From NCBI GenBank assembly GCA_000733355.1, contig JNVV01000023.1, positions 463,844 through 527,843 on the forward strand: 64,000 bases of DNA, written 5' to 3'. The stretch is from Falciphora oryzae (taxonomy: Eukaryota; Ascomycota; Sordariomycetes; Magnaporthales; Magnaporthaceae). This document shows positions 45,863-57,650 of the stretch, in pieces. Both the position numbers and the translations under genes were made by a program. Position 1 is the stretch's first letter. Each line of letters begins with the position of its first letter. The notes beneath the pieces were generated by a model that worked only from the letters and a program-made list of their open reading frames with translations, was not told where the DNA came from and made no database searches.

Positions 45863-48430
45863 GCGGTTACACAGGACACGTTGCGAGGGCAGTCGCATGA
45901 AACAAAGAGACTGCCAGGGACAGGGGGAACGAGGGTGGGGAGTGAGAGTGGAGACAGAGAGCCATGATAGAATGCTAGACCAACCAGCCAGGCGCGAGAC
46001 AAATCGCCAAAGACATGCAGCCAGAACGGAGGGGGCGCGTTGCAGTATCTTGTCGGGTCGACAATGCCGCAGGCCGAGCCCTGAAACATACAGAGTGGAA
46101 ATGGAGCAAAGATGGAGAATGAGAGGCCAGCGTAGCCAGTCACCACGCGGCGCTGACCCCTGTGTCCTGCGCCAGCCAGCCCAGCTGTGTGCAAATATTC
46201 GCAGCGGAGCACGGCTGAAGCGAAGAAGAGGGGCACGGGCTGTATGTAGCCAGTATCTGTAGCCTGTGGCCCCACGCCCAGCGCCCGGATGGGCCTCCCG
46301 TGGCTTGAGGGCCATGTGGTGTAAGTCCAGCACCGGCCGGTGAGCGGCCGGGCGGTCGGTCCAGTGACATTTTGGCGTGCGGAACCGAAGAAGGCTCAGG
46401 TGCCACGTCAGTTTTACGAAAACCGGGATTCCAATGCCAGCAGCAGCATCCAGCCGTGGTCTTTCTGCCGCTCTCCATGGCCGATTCCGTGTGGACGACG
46501 GCTCAGGATGCATTGATTCGAATTTGCAGAAATTGATGCCCGCCCCCATAGAGGCCAGGCAGGAGCAGACTGCTGGGTAGGCGCTCAACCGCCCCTCGAA
46601 ATCGAAGAGAAAACCGTGCAGTGGCAAAGGGGGGCAAAAGGGGGATCTGGGTAGGTCGACGCCAGATTAGACGCGGGAGCATGCATTGGGATATGCACAT
46701 TTCCGAACGCGATCCGGCCTTCTCTCGACTCTCGCCCCGCCTGTTATCCCCTCTGGCATGTCCGGGAAGGTGGAATCGCCGTCATCACATGCGGGAGAAG
46801 GAAAAAGGAAACACAGCAAGCACTCGGCCTCGTGAGCCAGCGCAACGCAGGCAGGCAGGGCGCATGAAGGAGAGAAGGTCATGGAAAACATCCACTCATG
46901 CGGCACGAAAAAGGACAAGAGACAACGGGCGAGAGAAAAAGGCCAGCGAACAAGTTCGTGTCTGCAAGTCTGAGAATGGAGGACATGCAACTCGCCCTCG
47001 CACGCCCCCTCCAACAGCCCAACCCAAGAGGGCCTCTGACCAGTCAACGGCAAGAACACAGGAGGTTTTGGCGGTGGCTGGCTGGCTGGCCGGCTGGCTG
47101 ATGACTGGCAAAGACCTCAGGGGCACATAAGGCCGTAGAGCAGGTCTGATCAGGGGTTGAGAAATCACGGCCCTGTGATGCCACACTCTTTTTTGTTGTT
47201 TGCCTTGTTCCTGCTGGAGAGACGTCAGCGGCCGGCCGGGCCCTCTTTGTAATGATTCACAACCCCCTCGCTCTATTCGCGGACCGGGAGCGCAGTCTTC
47301 CGGAACAAGACCAGGGGGGAGGGGCGCCCCGGAAGTAAGACCCGGGAGGAAATCAATAGGCTGTGCCTCTTGTGTCCTGTCTGACCGAGCCACGGTATCG
47401 CAACCTGAGATAGATCTCGGGGCACCGGCCGCTGTCCGGGGAAATCGCCGGGCCAGGGCTGTGCGTCGCATCGTGCCGCATGCAGGGATGAAGGGCAGGT
47501 GGGTTAGATGGTAGTGAGCACTAGCCCAGGCGGTGGTGGTCTTGACCCAGGACCGACCGGCGTTTGGCGCCATGGTATAAAGAGAAAGGGGCGCACAGAG
47601 AGGGGAGTGACACCATCTGCTTTGCATGCCCCCTGGCGGCCATGCGCAGTGACGCCATGCGCCGCCTCCAGGCCTTGTGCAGCCTTTGATTTGCAGGTGC
47701 GTTCCGGCACGACTGCAAACGAGTACGAGACGGGTGTAAGCGAGGCTCCAGAGATGCCAGAGACCAACCAACAGCACCGACCGCCTGATGGGCAAGGCAC
47801 ACTGCACTGCGCACATAGGTACCACATTGACGAATGAGAAAAACGAGGGCCCTTCGGCCGACGCCCTCCACCGTGGGCAAGTCTGCCTCGCGAGGAGTGA
47901 CAGAGCGAACCGAGAAGACGCCATGGAGGTTGGCTGCCCACTGGCGGCCGAAGACGTGGAATGCTTTGGGCGCCCATCAATGACTCCCAGCCCAAAATGC
48001 TGCTTTGGGCCGCCGCGGCCGTAGACCCGACTCGAGCCCTGCTCGACCGCCTGGAACCAACCAGCGCCCGGCCCATCGCCATCCAGCTCGCCAGCTCATC
48101 ATAGTTCCGTGCCGCAAGCTCCCGACGGGCGTTCGTCCGCGACAGCCCGGAGACTGAGGAGGCAGCCGGACGGGTATCGGCGAGCTGCGACACGGCCGGG
48201 CGGGCATATCTCGATGGCGCAAGGGCGACAGCGGGGTGCAACGTCGATAGGGCTGGCTACATGACCTGCCCGGCCAAACGGCCGTAGCATCAAGGGAGCA
48301 AAACAAGGGCAAGGGCAAGGGCACGGCATGGCATGCTGCCACAGTCTGCAGGGCGCTTCGTCAAGTAAAAATTAGCAACGTTGCTCGGCCCAAGCGCCGT
48401 TGCTGCGCGTCTAGGTTAACGTACAAGGCA

Positions 48431-50080
48431 TCACCGTCTCCCGCGGTAGTCATCTCTCCTGTCCCTGTCGGGCCGACGGTCGTGGTTCCGATCACGGTCG
48501 CGGTCTCGACGGCGGTCCTCGCGGCTGCGGTCGCGAGCGTAGTCCCGATCCCGGTCTCGATCCCTGTCTCGTCCTCGGTCTTGTTCCCGGTTCCGGTCCC
48601 GGTCGCGAGCCCTGTCCCGCTCGTCTCGCCCTCCTCGCCTTGGACTCCTGCTGCGACTGCGAGGCCGACGATCCGCATCTTTCCTGTGCCCGCCGCCATC
48701 ACGGCCGCCGCGAGGCTCCTGGCCTCTAGCCCCGTCGCCACCATCCCTGCCCTGCGGGTTTGACGGCTCGTGCTTCTGCCGCTCGTGTCTCCCCTGCATC
48801 TCCTCCTTGCCGTAGACCATGCCGTATCCAGAGCCACGATCGCCAGGGGCCTCGGATCCCTCGTCTCTGTACTTGCGCCACTTCTCCAGCTCGCGCACGC
48901 CGCCCCAGCCCCCGCCGGGACCGCCACCGCCGCCACCGCCGGCTCTCCTCCTCCTCTTCTCGTTGGCTTCCGACCGCCACGAGTCGCTGAGCTTGCTCAC
49001 GCTCTGGCTGAAGTCGACGTGGATGCGCCGGTCGTCGATCAGCACGCCCTGCATCTTGAAGTAGGCCATCTCGCACGCGTCCTTGTCCTCGAACTCGATA
49101 AAGGCGTACTGCAGGCTGTCGCCGGTGCGGGCGTCGCGGATGACCTCGCAGCTCAGCACTTTACCAAAACGGCTGAAGATGAGCTCGAGGTCCTCGTCGC
49201 GTGTCACGGGGTTGAGCTTGCACACGAAGAGCACGTTCTCGGGCGGCTTGACCTCGGCAAACGGCAGGTCACCCATGATCTCGAGCGTCAGCGCCTGCGC
49301 CTTGGCCTCGCGCTCGTGCCGCGCCCGCTCGGCCGCCGCCGCGTGCTCCTCGTCGTCCTCCGCGCCTTCCGCGGCCATGCGCGCCGCCTCGTCCTCGGCG
49401 ATGCGCACCGTGGCGATCTGCGCGGCCGTCGGCGGCGGCGATGCGCTCGGCTCGCGCAGGCCGGCCGGGTCCGGGTACGGGTCGTCCAGCACGACGGTGT
49501 GCTTGATCCGGATGTCGACCAGCGGGTGGCCCTTGTCGTCTACGATGGCGTCGTTGATCTTCTCGAGCGCGTCGAAGCCCTCGACCACCTTGCCGAAGAC
49601 GGCGGCCTTGCCGTCGATGTAGGACGTGTCGTCGCTGAGCGTGACGATGAACTGCGAGCCGGCGAGGCGCGGGGCGTCTGGGTCGGTCGGGTGCGACGGC
49701 GCCGTGGCCATGCTGACGGTGCCGCGCTCGGCGTGCCTGAGCTTCGGGTGGAAGAAGGCCGGGAAGGTCTTCTGGGAGGGGTCGTCGGGGGACAGCAGGC
49801 CCCAGATGCTGCTGCCGCCGTCGGACTGGGGCGCCATGGGGCCCAGGGGGTCGCCGGTCTGGAAGGAGAAGGACTTTTGAACGGAGTGGATGGGCGAGAA
49901 GTTGTAGTATTTGACCTTGCAGAGCTTCAGGAAGCTGACGGAGGGGTGGGTGTTAGTCTCGGGCAGTGAAGGCTATGGGAGGCAGACTGGGCTGTCTTAC
50001 TTTTCGCAGAGCTTGGGCGCGTGGTCGACCAGGAGGTCGATGACGATGTCGCCAGCGCTGGTCTCGAGAAGGACCGCCAT
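48431..50080 (-). CDS. Cyclophilin-RRM protein (PPIL4 type), RD/RS-rich tail
   Basis: Two exons, 50080-50001 and 49934-48431 (66-nt intron 49935-50000, GTAAGA..CCGTCAG, phase 2), encode 527 residues. Order: cyclophilin domain (about 1-165; [53 protein letters not shown]), an Ala/Glu linker, one RRM (about 245-320; [21 protein letters not shown] as RNP2 region, [10 protein letters not shown] as RNP1), then a long Arg/Asp/Ser tail (about 395-527). The intron falls at the conserved CENFLKLCK. The usual catalytic Arg of active cyclophilins (HRVIP) is replaced: the sequence is HSVQK, as in other PPIL4 proteins, so isomerase activity is doubtful. Likely nuclear, associated with splicing or transcription. 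Confidence 0.94.
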
Positions 50081-51541
50081 GGTTGCGGGCGCTTAGGGGC
50101 GGCAGTGTCGGGGGTGGTGGTGGCGCAGGCTAGTTAGGCCACCATACAATTTATCCCGACGGCACAAAGATCGTGATAGAGGAACTTTGGAGAGGCGCGG
50201 CGACTGTAAAATGCAGGACTGGCGATGCGATGTCTTCGCTGGACTGTGGAAGTGGCGCGTCTGGTGGAGCATCAATCCTTTGGTGTGGCTGTGACAAAGC
50301 TTGTGTGGCTCACACGCTCATGTGGCTGGAAGCAGATCGCCCTCACTCAGACAGACTCACGTGGTCGCAATTTCCATGGCGTTCCATCCCGAGCTTCGTC
50401 TGGAGATCTCATCCAACTGCCGGCCGGTCTGGCCCTTTCCCCCGGGGCAAAAGTGGCCTGAACCCTGAGCGAGGACGATTAGATCAACGGGCAAGGTTGG
50501 GTCGCGTGCATGTCGCCATGATAGTTCAATTATTCCAGACAACCCACCCAATTACAGTGGTGACCTTTCGGCTAGTAAGGAGAGGCGCAGTGGTCTGGTA
50601 TCAGGAAGAAAGCGACAGGGTAAAACACACTGAGAAATATGCTGACCAAACACCGCTCAAAAAGTCAGGTATTACACAGAAGGCAGAAGAGGTAAACCAT
50701 CCGGAAGAGGAAAATACAGAGGAAAACAAGATGCTAACCAAAAGTGCAGAGAGTCCAATCCGCCAAATCCATGCACGCAAAAAGCACAAACGAAAATCCA
50801 ACCCCGACCCTTTTATTTTTTCCTCCGGGTGAAACCATCTGACTTGTCTCAGATCGTACTGCCATTTTGCCTCTCAATATTTTTTTTTTTTCCTGCTGAT
50901 TTTGCAGTCTCTCCTGATCCCCCGCAAACCTCCAGCGAGTAGAAACACGCGACCGACTTTCAGTGGGCAGATGGGCATGCATCATCCCAGACGATCGGGG
51001 GAAATCTAGGTCGGAGCACAACCCCAAAGCACAGCACCCCACCAATCCCCGAGGGTTGCCGCCCGAAACGAAACGGGGGAAGGGGTCCTCGTCCATTGTC
51101 CCCGTGGGTCTGGTCGTAAATGCCGAGAAGGCGACTCAGGTCAGGCCACACTCAGTCAGCTCCCCCACCTCCCCTGAAAGCGCGCGACGACGGAGGACCC
51201 CGCGAAAAGCCGAGACCTCTTGGCTTCAGAGAGCCAGGGACTCGGCACTTTTTTTTTTTTTTTGTGTGTGCAGGAGTCAAGAAAAAAATAGCAGGCCTTC
51301 ATATAGGTCCTGGTAAACATCTCGACAAAAGAGATCCCACAAGCTGGGGAAGAGGAGCCCTTGCTGGACGTAGACCCCGGGCCGGAAACGGGGCAAACTA
51401 GGGAGGCGCCGGATTCCCTCCCATGAGAGTCGTGAATCTCGAAACAAGAACGCGTGGCAGGGCATGAAGCGGAGCAGACAGCCAGCCAAGCTCGAGCTTC
51501 AATGGTTGGTTGGTTGGTTGGTAAGGCTTAATGCCGAAGAA
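50081..51541. other. Intergenic, no gene seen
   Basis: Promoter side of the cyclophilin gene and 3' side of the next minus-strand gene. Contains T13 (about 50879) and T16 (about 51249) runs and a short (TTGG)n at about 51504-51522. Confidence 0.5.
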
Positions 51542-52054
51542 TCAGTAGTGCTCAGCAGCGCCCGGCGCGCTCCGGCGCCTCCGGCTGGTGCGCAGCTCGC
51601 GCTCCGTCTCGAGCAGGCGGCCCTGGACCCAGGTGCGCAGGGCGCGGTCGGCGCGGACGGCCTCGCAGTTGAGCAGCTCCGTCAGGGCGCGCTTGATGCC
51701 CTCGTTGACGTCGAACAGGCGCGCCTCCTCGGCCGCCACCTCGTGCAGCGTCCGCTCGTCCGGCACTGTCTCGAGCCCGAACGCCGCCGCGGGAGTCGGG
51801 ACCGAGCTGTGCCGGAACTGCTGCCGCTGGTGGTAGCGCGTCGACGAGGACGCCGTCGAGGAGGCGATCGAGGGCGACCGGCGGGCCGTCGGGGCGGCCG
51901 ACGGGCGCAGCTGGTCAAGGTGCTGCTGCAGCGATTCGTGCTGCTCCTGCAGGAGCAGGTACTTTTGCAGCGCAAAGTCGCGGTTGTGGTGGTGGCGGTG
52001 CGGGTCGACAGACATGGCGAGCGGGTCAGATGTGCTCTGGACTGCGGCAGACAT
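51542..52054 (-). CDS. Small conserved-looking protein of unknown function
   Basis: ATG 52054 gives 170 residues. The frame is open further upstream, but that part is composition-driven. Residues about 25-48 (FALQKYLLLQEQHESLQQHL) form a likely amphipathic or coiled-coil helix. The middle is Ser/Arg/Pro-rich and disordered. The C-terminal 75 residues (TLHEVAAEEARLFDVNEGIK, then ALTELLNCEAVRADRALRTW) look like a compact helical domain rich in charged residues. No signal peptide, membrane segment or catalytic motif. I do not recognise the family. The ordered C-terminal segment and good codon usage support a real gene. Confidence 0.72.
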   Translation of the reverse strand: MSAAVQSTSDPLAMSVDPHRHHHNRDFALQKYLLLQEQHESLQQHLDQLRPSAAPTARRSPSIASSTASSSTRYHQRQQFRHSSVPTPAAAFGLETVPDERTLHEVAAEEARLFDVNEGIKRALTELLNCEAVRADRALRTWVQGRLLETERELRTSRRRRSAPGAAEHY

Positions 52055-55000
52055 TGTGCGCTTGTGTGCCGTTGAGCGTGGTAGCTTGCGGCCTGGTGCT
52101 GTTGGTGTTGATGATGATGGAAGGAGGAGTGATGACAGAGAAGGGAGAGTCGGTCGTGCTGCTGCTATTGGTGCGGCGACGGGTCCGACTGTGGCGGCTA
52201 CTGGCAGTATTGAGGTGGAGGTCTGTGATGCTGGTAGTGGCAACCTCAAGCTGACTGTATATGATCTTGCTCGGGGTAGCGGTAGAGATAATGCACCCAT
52301 CGGAAGTGGCGATGGGTATGTGTGGTTTTGCGGGTGCTTGGCGTGGTGTGTAAGCGAGTCCCAGCCTTCTGGCGTGTATCAGGTTCCCAAAAAATAGACG
52401 TTGTTGGCCTTGGGCGATAAAGTCTTATTGTTCTTGGTGATTTGTGAATGGGCCAAGAATCAGGGTAGGTGAGCGAGGACCAGGGCAGATATTTGTAGAT
52501 GGGTGGTGATCGAGGAAGGTTGGTGGTGTTGCCTCGACGTCAGAGACCGGTAAGGGACGCGGTCCAAGCCCGATCCGAGTGTGTGGAACTTGGAAGAAAA
52601 TTAGATACTTGGACAGGTTACGCAGTACCTCAGGTACAAAATTAGGAAGAGGTCTGTGGTTTTCTGGTGCTGAAGCAGGGATCCGGCTAAAAGGCCGAGA
52701 GCTGGAGCTGAGCAAGCGCGCCGGCTCTGTTTGGGAGCAACGGGCTATTAAGTAGGAGGTCGATGCAAAATAGCCTCAGGGTGGCTCAGTCTGGATGGCG
52801 TGGCAATGGCACCTTGTAAGAATGAGCAAAGTGGCCAGTGATCCGGGGATCCAGGGGATTGCCGGGTGAGGGGAAAAGGACAGGACCAGGGTTCGTCGTC
52901 GAGAGCCGCAGCCCGTTCTCGCCAGGTTTTAGGCTCGGCGAGAGTCGCAGCAGGGCATGTCAGGGTGGGCAGTGATAAGAGGACCGGTTATCGAGCCTGC
53001 GCTTGCGCCCGTATCGGGTGTGCTGGAGAACTGGGCCTGCGAAGAAGCAAAAAAATAGACCAAGGTGATAGCAGCTCGCGCTATCAGACAAAGGGGCTGA
53101 CGATAATTTGCCCGCGAGCGCTTGCGGCAAGTTCCTGGCCGAGTGCGAGGCCCGGCCACAGCGCGGCGTCTCCTGGGGGATGATGGCGCGGCGACGGTCG
53201 CGACGTTTTATAGCGAACAACGTCGAGCTGCCTATGTATCAATATCCTGTGGATAAGCCGTTTGCAGGGCGCAGAAGGACCGCGACCGACTTGACTGGAT
53301 CCTGGCCCAGATGGAAGACGGTGCCTGGTGGAAGAGAGGCCCCCGATCGCTTGGCGCCAACGTTGTCTGTCACTTGATCCTGGTTGGGCCGGGCTGCGTG
53401 CAAAGATTGGTCGGGTATCGGTGGGATGGATGGGTCAATAAACGCTGCTTCGAGTTGCTGACGGGGTCTTGATAGGAGAAGCGATGCGTGAGGGGGGACA
53501 GGCGGCCTGATGTATCTGTCTTTCTGCAGCACCGGAGAATGGCCAGACCGAGCTACAGACAGGGTGGGTGGCAGCGGGCTTGGCTGGCCCGGCGGGATTG
53601 ACGCAGCAGAGCGGAGCAGTTCCCTTCTATCCTCTGCTCCTTCTGAGCGCCTCCAAGGTTGGCGATATCGAAAATGGGGCCCGTGAGCGCGCTATTGCGA
53701 AATGCCCGGGCTCAAGCAGCCATCCACTTCAGCCACAACGCACTTTCTTGGAAATTAGCTTGGTCGCTGGGCCTGCGGGTGGACCTGCCAATATCAACCT
53801 TTTTCTTTCCGAGCCGGAAGGGCTGGCCCTTTCAATTTCCGCTCGTCGCGTCCGAATGGCCTCTGCTCAGTCCAGTCTGCTGCAGCCAGCTGCATCCGAG
53901 ACAAATAGGGGCCCACACGGAAGCTGCATGTTGACGCTCCATCCATTCAGCTCACCTCTGGCCTGGAGACGTCACCACTTTCATTGTCCGCATCCCACGG
54001 CGATGTCTCGGTTCGCCCGCTGCGGCGAACAACCCAGCGGCGTCATCGATGGCAAAGTGCATAGCATGGGAGATATCCATTAGGTTTGCATTAGGTACTC
54101 ATGTCCTGGGTTGCTTTCCATCCGCCTCAAGTCGACGGGGCCAGACCCGCAAGGGATGGTCACCAAATCTAGTCGAGGGGTCTCGAGCAAATCATGGCAC
54201 GGCAGAGATTGATGGAACTGCTTGTTTGACAATGGCGTTGGTTCGCCTATCGTCGGGCGGTGTCAACAAGCTGCCGCTTGCATCCACTCTCTGTTTCCGA
54301 CTGGCTCGCACGTCTTTTTTTATTCACCGCATTGAAGAACGCAGCCAGGTATGTTGACGGAATTCCACTCGGATGAGAAAAATCGCCGAGCTGAGGACAG
54401 GCCTCTCGCGCCTGCTCCTCACGCCGTCGGGATCTACTCAAAGGAAAGGAGCAAAACGTCCTGCAAGCCAAACGCCCGAGCTTGGCGAGCTCCCGGCCTT
54501 CCTCAGCTTCCATCACGTTCCTCGTCAGCATCAGATCTGTGCTGCTGTGCTGTCAACGGTGACCGTTTTAACGCTCCATTGAGCAATCAGGAGCCCAGCC
54601 AAGGGGGTTTTCGGTCTCTCTCCCCGCCCGTTTCCCGTTGGACGCAGCCTTCTCCACTGATCGACATTGACAGCTGGGCCCAGAACGCTTGCTTCTACTG
54701 GGCGCCACGGCTGGCTGATCGACGCCGCTGGCTGCCTGCCTTGGTTCATTGTGCGCCGTGCCTGCGTGCGCTCCCACCCCAAGAACTTTTTTTTCTATCG
54801 GTTATTCTGCTGCCGTCTGAGCTTCCAGAAGGCCGGCTGCACAAGCATGCGGGCTGCTGTGACGGCGTAACTGGCTGATCATGGATCGGCAAGTTGAATC
54901 ACTGGAGCGCGGCTTTCTTCTTTTTTCCCGCGTCTTATCCATCCACCCTCCTCTTCTCTTCTTTGAAGAATGGAATACGAAGTCGACTCGACTGCTCCAG

Positions 55001-55765
55001 CTAGCCTGGTCCGGGCTCAAAATTTAAAGGGAGGCTCAAAGCGGTGAGCGAGTCCATGCCATCATCGATCTCAAACAAAGTCGATGACTCCATTGGCCGC
55101 GCTTCCGGCACGACAGCCGTTCAGCTGAGCGCTCCGGGCGCTACTGCGATTGCATCATTCTCACGTACAGCGTTCCTGTCTCCCCGGTTTCTCTTTTGCA
55201 TTCTGACGGCTTCGGGGATCCCATTCATCCCTTACCGCAGACACCCAAGACAGCTCCAAGCCCTTCCCCGCTCTGCCACTTGTCACGGGACCACGCATCT
55301 CCCTGAGGGCATCTCACGTAATTTTCTGCTAACAGAAACAACCGCGAACGGTCCGCATACCACATCAATTATCCCAGCTGCCGCACGTGGTTCGAGGATG
55401 GCATGCTTTGCATGCTGGTGGCTTTAGCCATTGAACCGAGAAGTCCAGACTCCGAGTGATGTCACGTGCCGCTGGCTGTTCCGGGCTACCCCGCCATTTT
55501 CCGTCCTATTCTGGCCGAGTTCGTCGGACCTGCGAACCTGGGGTTGAGTCTATGGACTGCGCCATGGCAGCACAAGATCAGACATGGCCCCTGAATGGGC
55601 TCACGGCCCGTCCGAGCGCTGCTCGTGCCTGTCCCTAAAAGTGTCCTCCATGCCACATCCACGTGACTCGATCTAAAATCGCGCGGGCCTGTGACAGAAG
55701 CCAACGCGGGGCGTCAAGGACCCCCAGAACCAAACACATGCACGCCTCTCGCCCTGCCGCGCATC
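52055..55765. other. 3.7-kb intergenic region, no supported gene
   Basis: Upstream of two divergent genes. Several ORFs of 90-230 codons start only from non-ATG codons or lack any domain. None is accepted. Confidence 0.5.
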
Positions 55766-56997
55766 ATGGACCGCTTCTGCTGGCAGTACCTGCAGCTGGA
55801 GAACTCTCTAGACTTCCCCGCGCCCGAAACCTTGCGCGAAGAGGCGTGCCAGGAGGAGCTGTTCCGGCGCCTGTTCGCCGACGGCGCCCTGGCCCACCCG
55901 CCGCCGCACCGGTACCAGCTCGCCGTGCTCAAGGAGCTCGTGAGCCGCATCGAGGCCAGCATCGAGGACTGGGACGAACATGTACTGTAGACTTGCCCCT
56001 TTTGCTTGTCCCCACCGCCTGAGGTGTCACGTCACCTGCAAAAATACACACAGGGCTCTTCATAGCTTTTTCTGACCTGTCTCTGCTCTTTTGTATGGTT
56101 ATTCCCATGTTCCAGGGAGTTTCGGATAATTTGGCGACGGCTCTGATGGGACTCATCGCGCAGCCGCTGCAGTCTGAGGCGACGGCGGCGCAGCAGAAGA
56201 ACTACGTGACTTACCACCTCTCGTTGCTCGAGCCCACTACAGCAATCACAGGAGCAGAAACAACGGAAGCAGCGACAAGTTCGGTTCAAGGCACAACGGC
56301 CCCGACCATCACCCTGCTCGAGGCGCGCTCGCTCATCTCGGCCTCGGGCACAACGGGCCTCCGCACGTGGGAGGCGGCCCTGCACCTAGGCCAGTACCTG
56401 TGTGCGTCAGACTCTGGGCGCGTAGCCGACGGCGGCACCGTGGTGCGCGGCAAGCGAGTGCTGGAGCTGGGCGCGGGCACGGGGTACCTATCAGTCCTCT
56501 GCGCGGCGCACCTCGGCGCCGCTAGGGTCGTGGCGTCGGACGGGTCGGACGACGTCGTCAACGGCCTGCCCGACAGCTTCTTCCTGAATGGGCTCCAGGG
56601 CTCCTCCGAGCTGGTGGTGCCCATGGACCTCAATTGGGGCCACGCCCTCGTCGGCACCGAGGAGGCGGCCTGGGACGGCGGCAGGGGCGTGGACGTGGTG
56701 CTCGGCGCCGACATCACCTACGACAAGGCGCTAGTCGGGGCGCTGATGGGGACGCTGGCCGAGCTGGCGGGCATGTTCCCCGGCGTCGAGATTGTGATTG
56801 CCGCCACGGAGCGCAACAGGGAGACGTACCAGGCCTTCCTGGACGCGGCGGACAGGTCGGTCGAGCTGGAGGTGGTGGGACATGTCAACTTTGCTGTCGA
56901 TAGCAGCAGGGGGCCGTTTTTTGATAGCTCTGTGCCGATACACATTTGTCGACTGCTGGGGAGGGGTGTCCATGTAACCGACGAGCGATGCGGCTGA
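55766..56997 (+). CDS. FAM86/EEF2KMT-type protein lysine methyltransferase (Efm3-like)
   Basis: Two exons, 55766-55981 and 56116-56997 (134-nt intron, GTACTG..TTCCAG, phase 0), encode 365 residues. The N-terminal helix pair (FCWQYLQLENSLDF.., EELFRRLF) matches the FAM86 N-terminal domain. The methyltransferase fold follows: TGLRTWEAALHLGQYL, SAM-binding motif I LELGAGTGYLSVLCA, acidic ASDGSDD after strand 2, and VVLGADITYDK, the ADxTY post-motif of this branch. Family members trimethylate a lysine of elongation factor 2 (human EEF2KMT, yeast Efm3). No targeting signal; cytosolic. A Thr/Ala/Glu-rich insertion (about 115-140) precedes the catalytic core. Confidence 0.9.
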
Positions 56998-57650
56998 CAT
57001 TTCTGGCCGTTTCACGTCCTGTAGAGCTTCGTATTCTTTTGCAAATGGCTGCTCTGTACCTTGCACTTCTAGCCTGCTTCGGACTCCGCGAGGCACACCC
57101 CATATCAGGGACCCCATCGCGACGGTCAATGGCTGGGTAGCTATCTACTGGTCGCTGAATGAACCAATCTATAACCTGGCTCGACGTCTTCGGCCGCATG
57201 ATCGAACGCCGCGCGCTTGCCGTCGTGTAGACGATCGCAGCTGCTAGGCCTCATCCTCAGCAAGAACTTTCCTGTGGCCTTGCATAGAGCTCCAAGGGAT
57301 AGCAGATTTTAATTGGCTGGCCGCTTCCTTCTTGGACGCTAAAATTTTTTTCACAAATGAAAAAGAAAAGCCGGTCAGGGCAGCCGGGGTAGGTTTCCCA
57401 GGAATGAATCCTGCTGCCTCAGGCATAATTCTCCCCTCCACTTTTTGTTAGGGCACACATGCAATTTGACCTGGCCCCGCAGCCACCTTTCTGCTGAATC
57501 AGCCAGGGCTCCGCCAATTTGGCTCACAGCGGGAAACCAGCGGAACAGCAAAAAAACAGCACCCACCAAAACGACTTGCCTTTCTCGACGACGACAACCA
57601 AGAAAGATCCCCGGCATCACCACCCGTAGCCATCATCACAAGTCGCAATC
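56998..57650. promoter_or_regulatory. Upstream region of the eS24 gene
   Basis: About 650 bp with no ORF of note. The last 200 bp are CA/CCA-rich before the ATG, as is common for ribosomal protein genes. Confidence 0.5.

Larger units (their letters stand above)
35840..48430. other. 12.6-kb gene-poor region upstream of the second Zn2Cys6 gene
   Basis: No ORF with a recognisable domain, splice pattern or sustained codon bias was found on either strand. The region is rich in purine/pyrimidine strand asymmetry (for example about 36230-36400), homopolymers, (TG)n and (GA)n microsatellites and short CCGG-type palindromes. It probably includes the promoter and a long 5' UTR of the minus-strand regulator and the 3' end of the cyclophilin gene. 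Noncoding transcripts are possible. Confidence 0.55.

Noticed and set aside
48770..49969. 399-codon ORF antisense to the cyclophilin-RRM gene
   Set aside because: Val/Leu/Arg-rich shadow of the sense codons with no motif.
53568..54083. 171-codon plus-strand ORF
   Set aside because: No domain or motif; composition similar in neighbouring frames.
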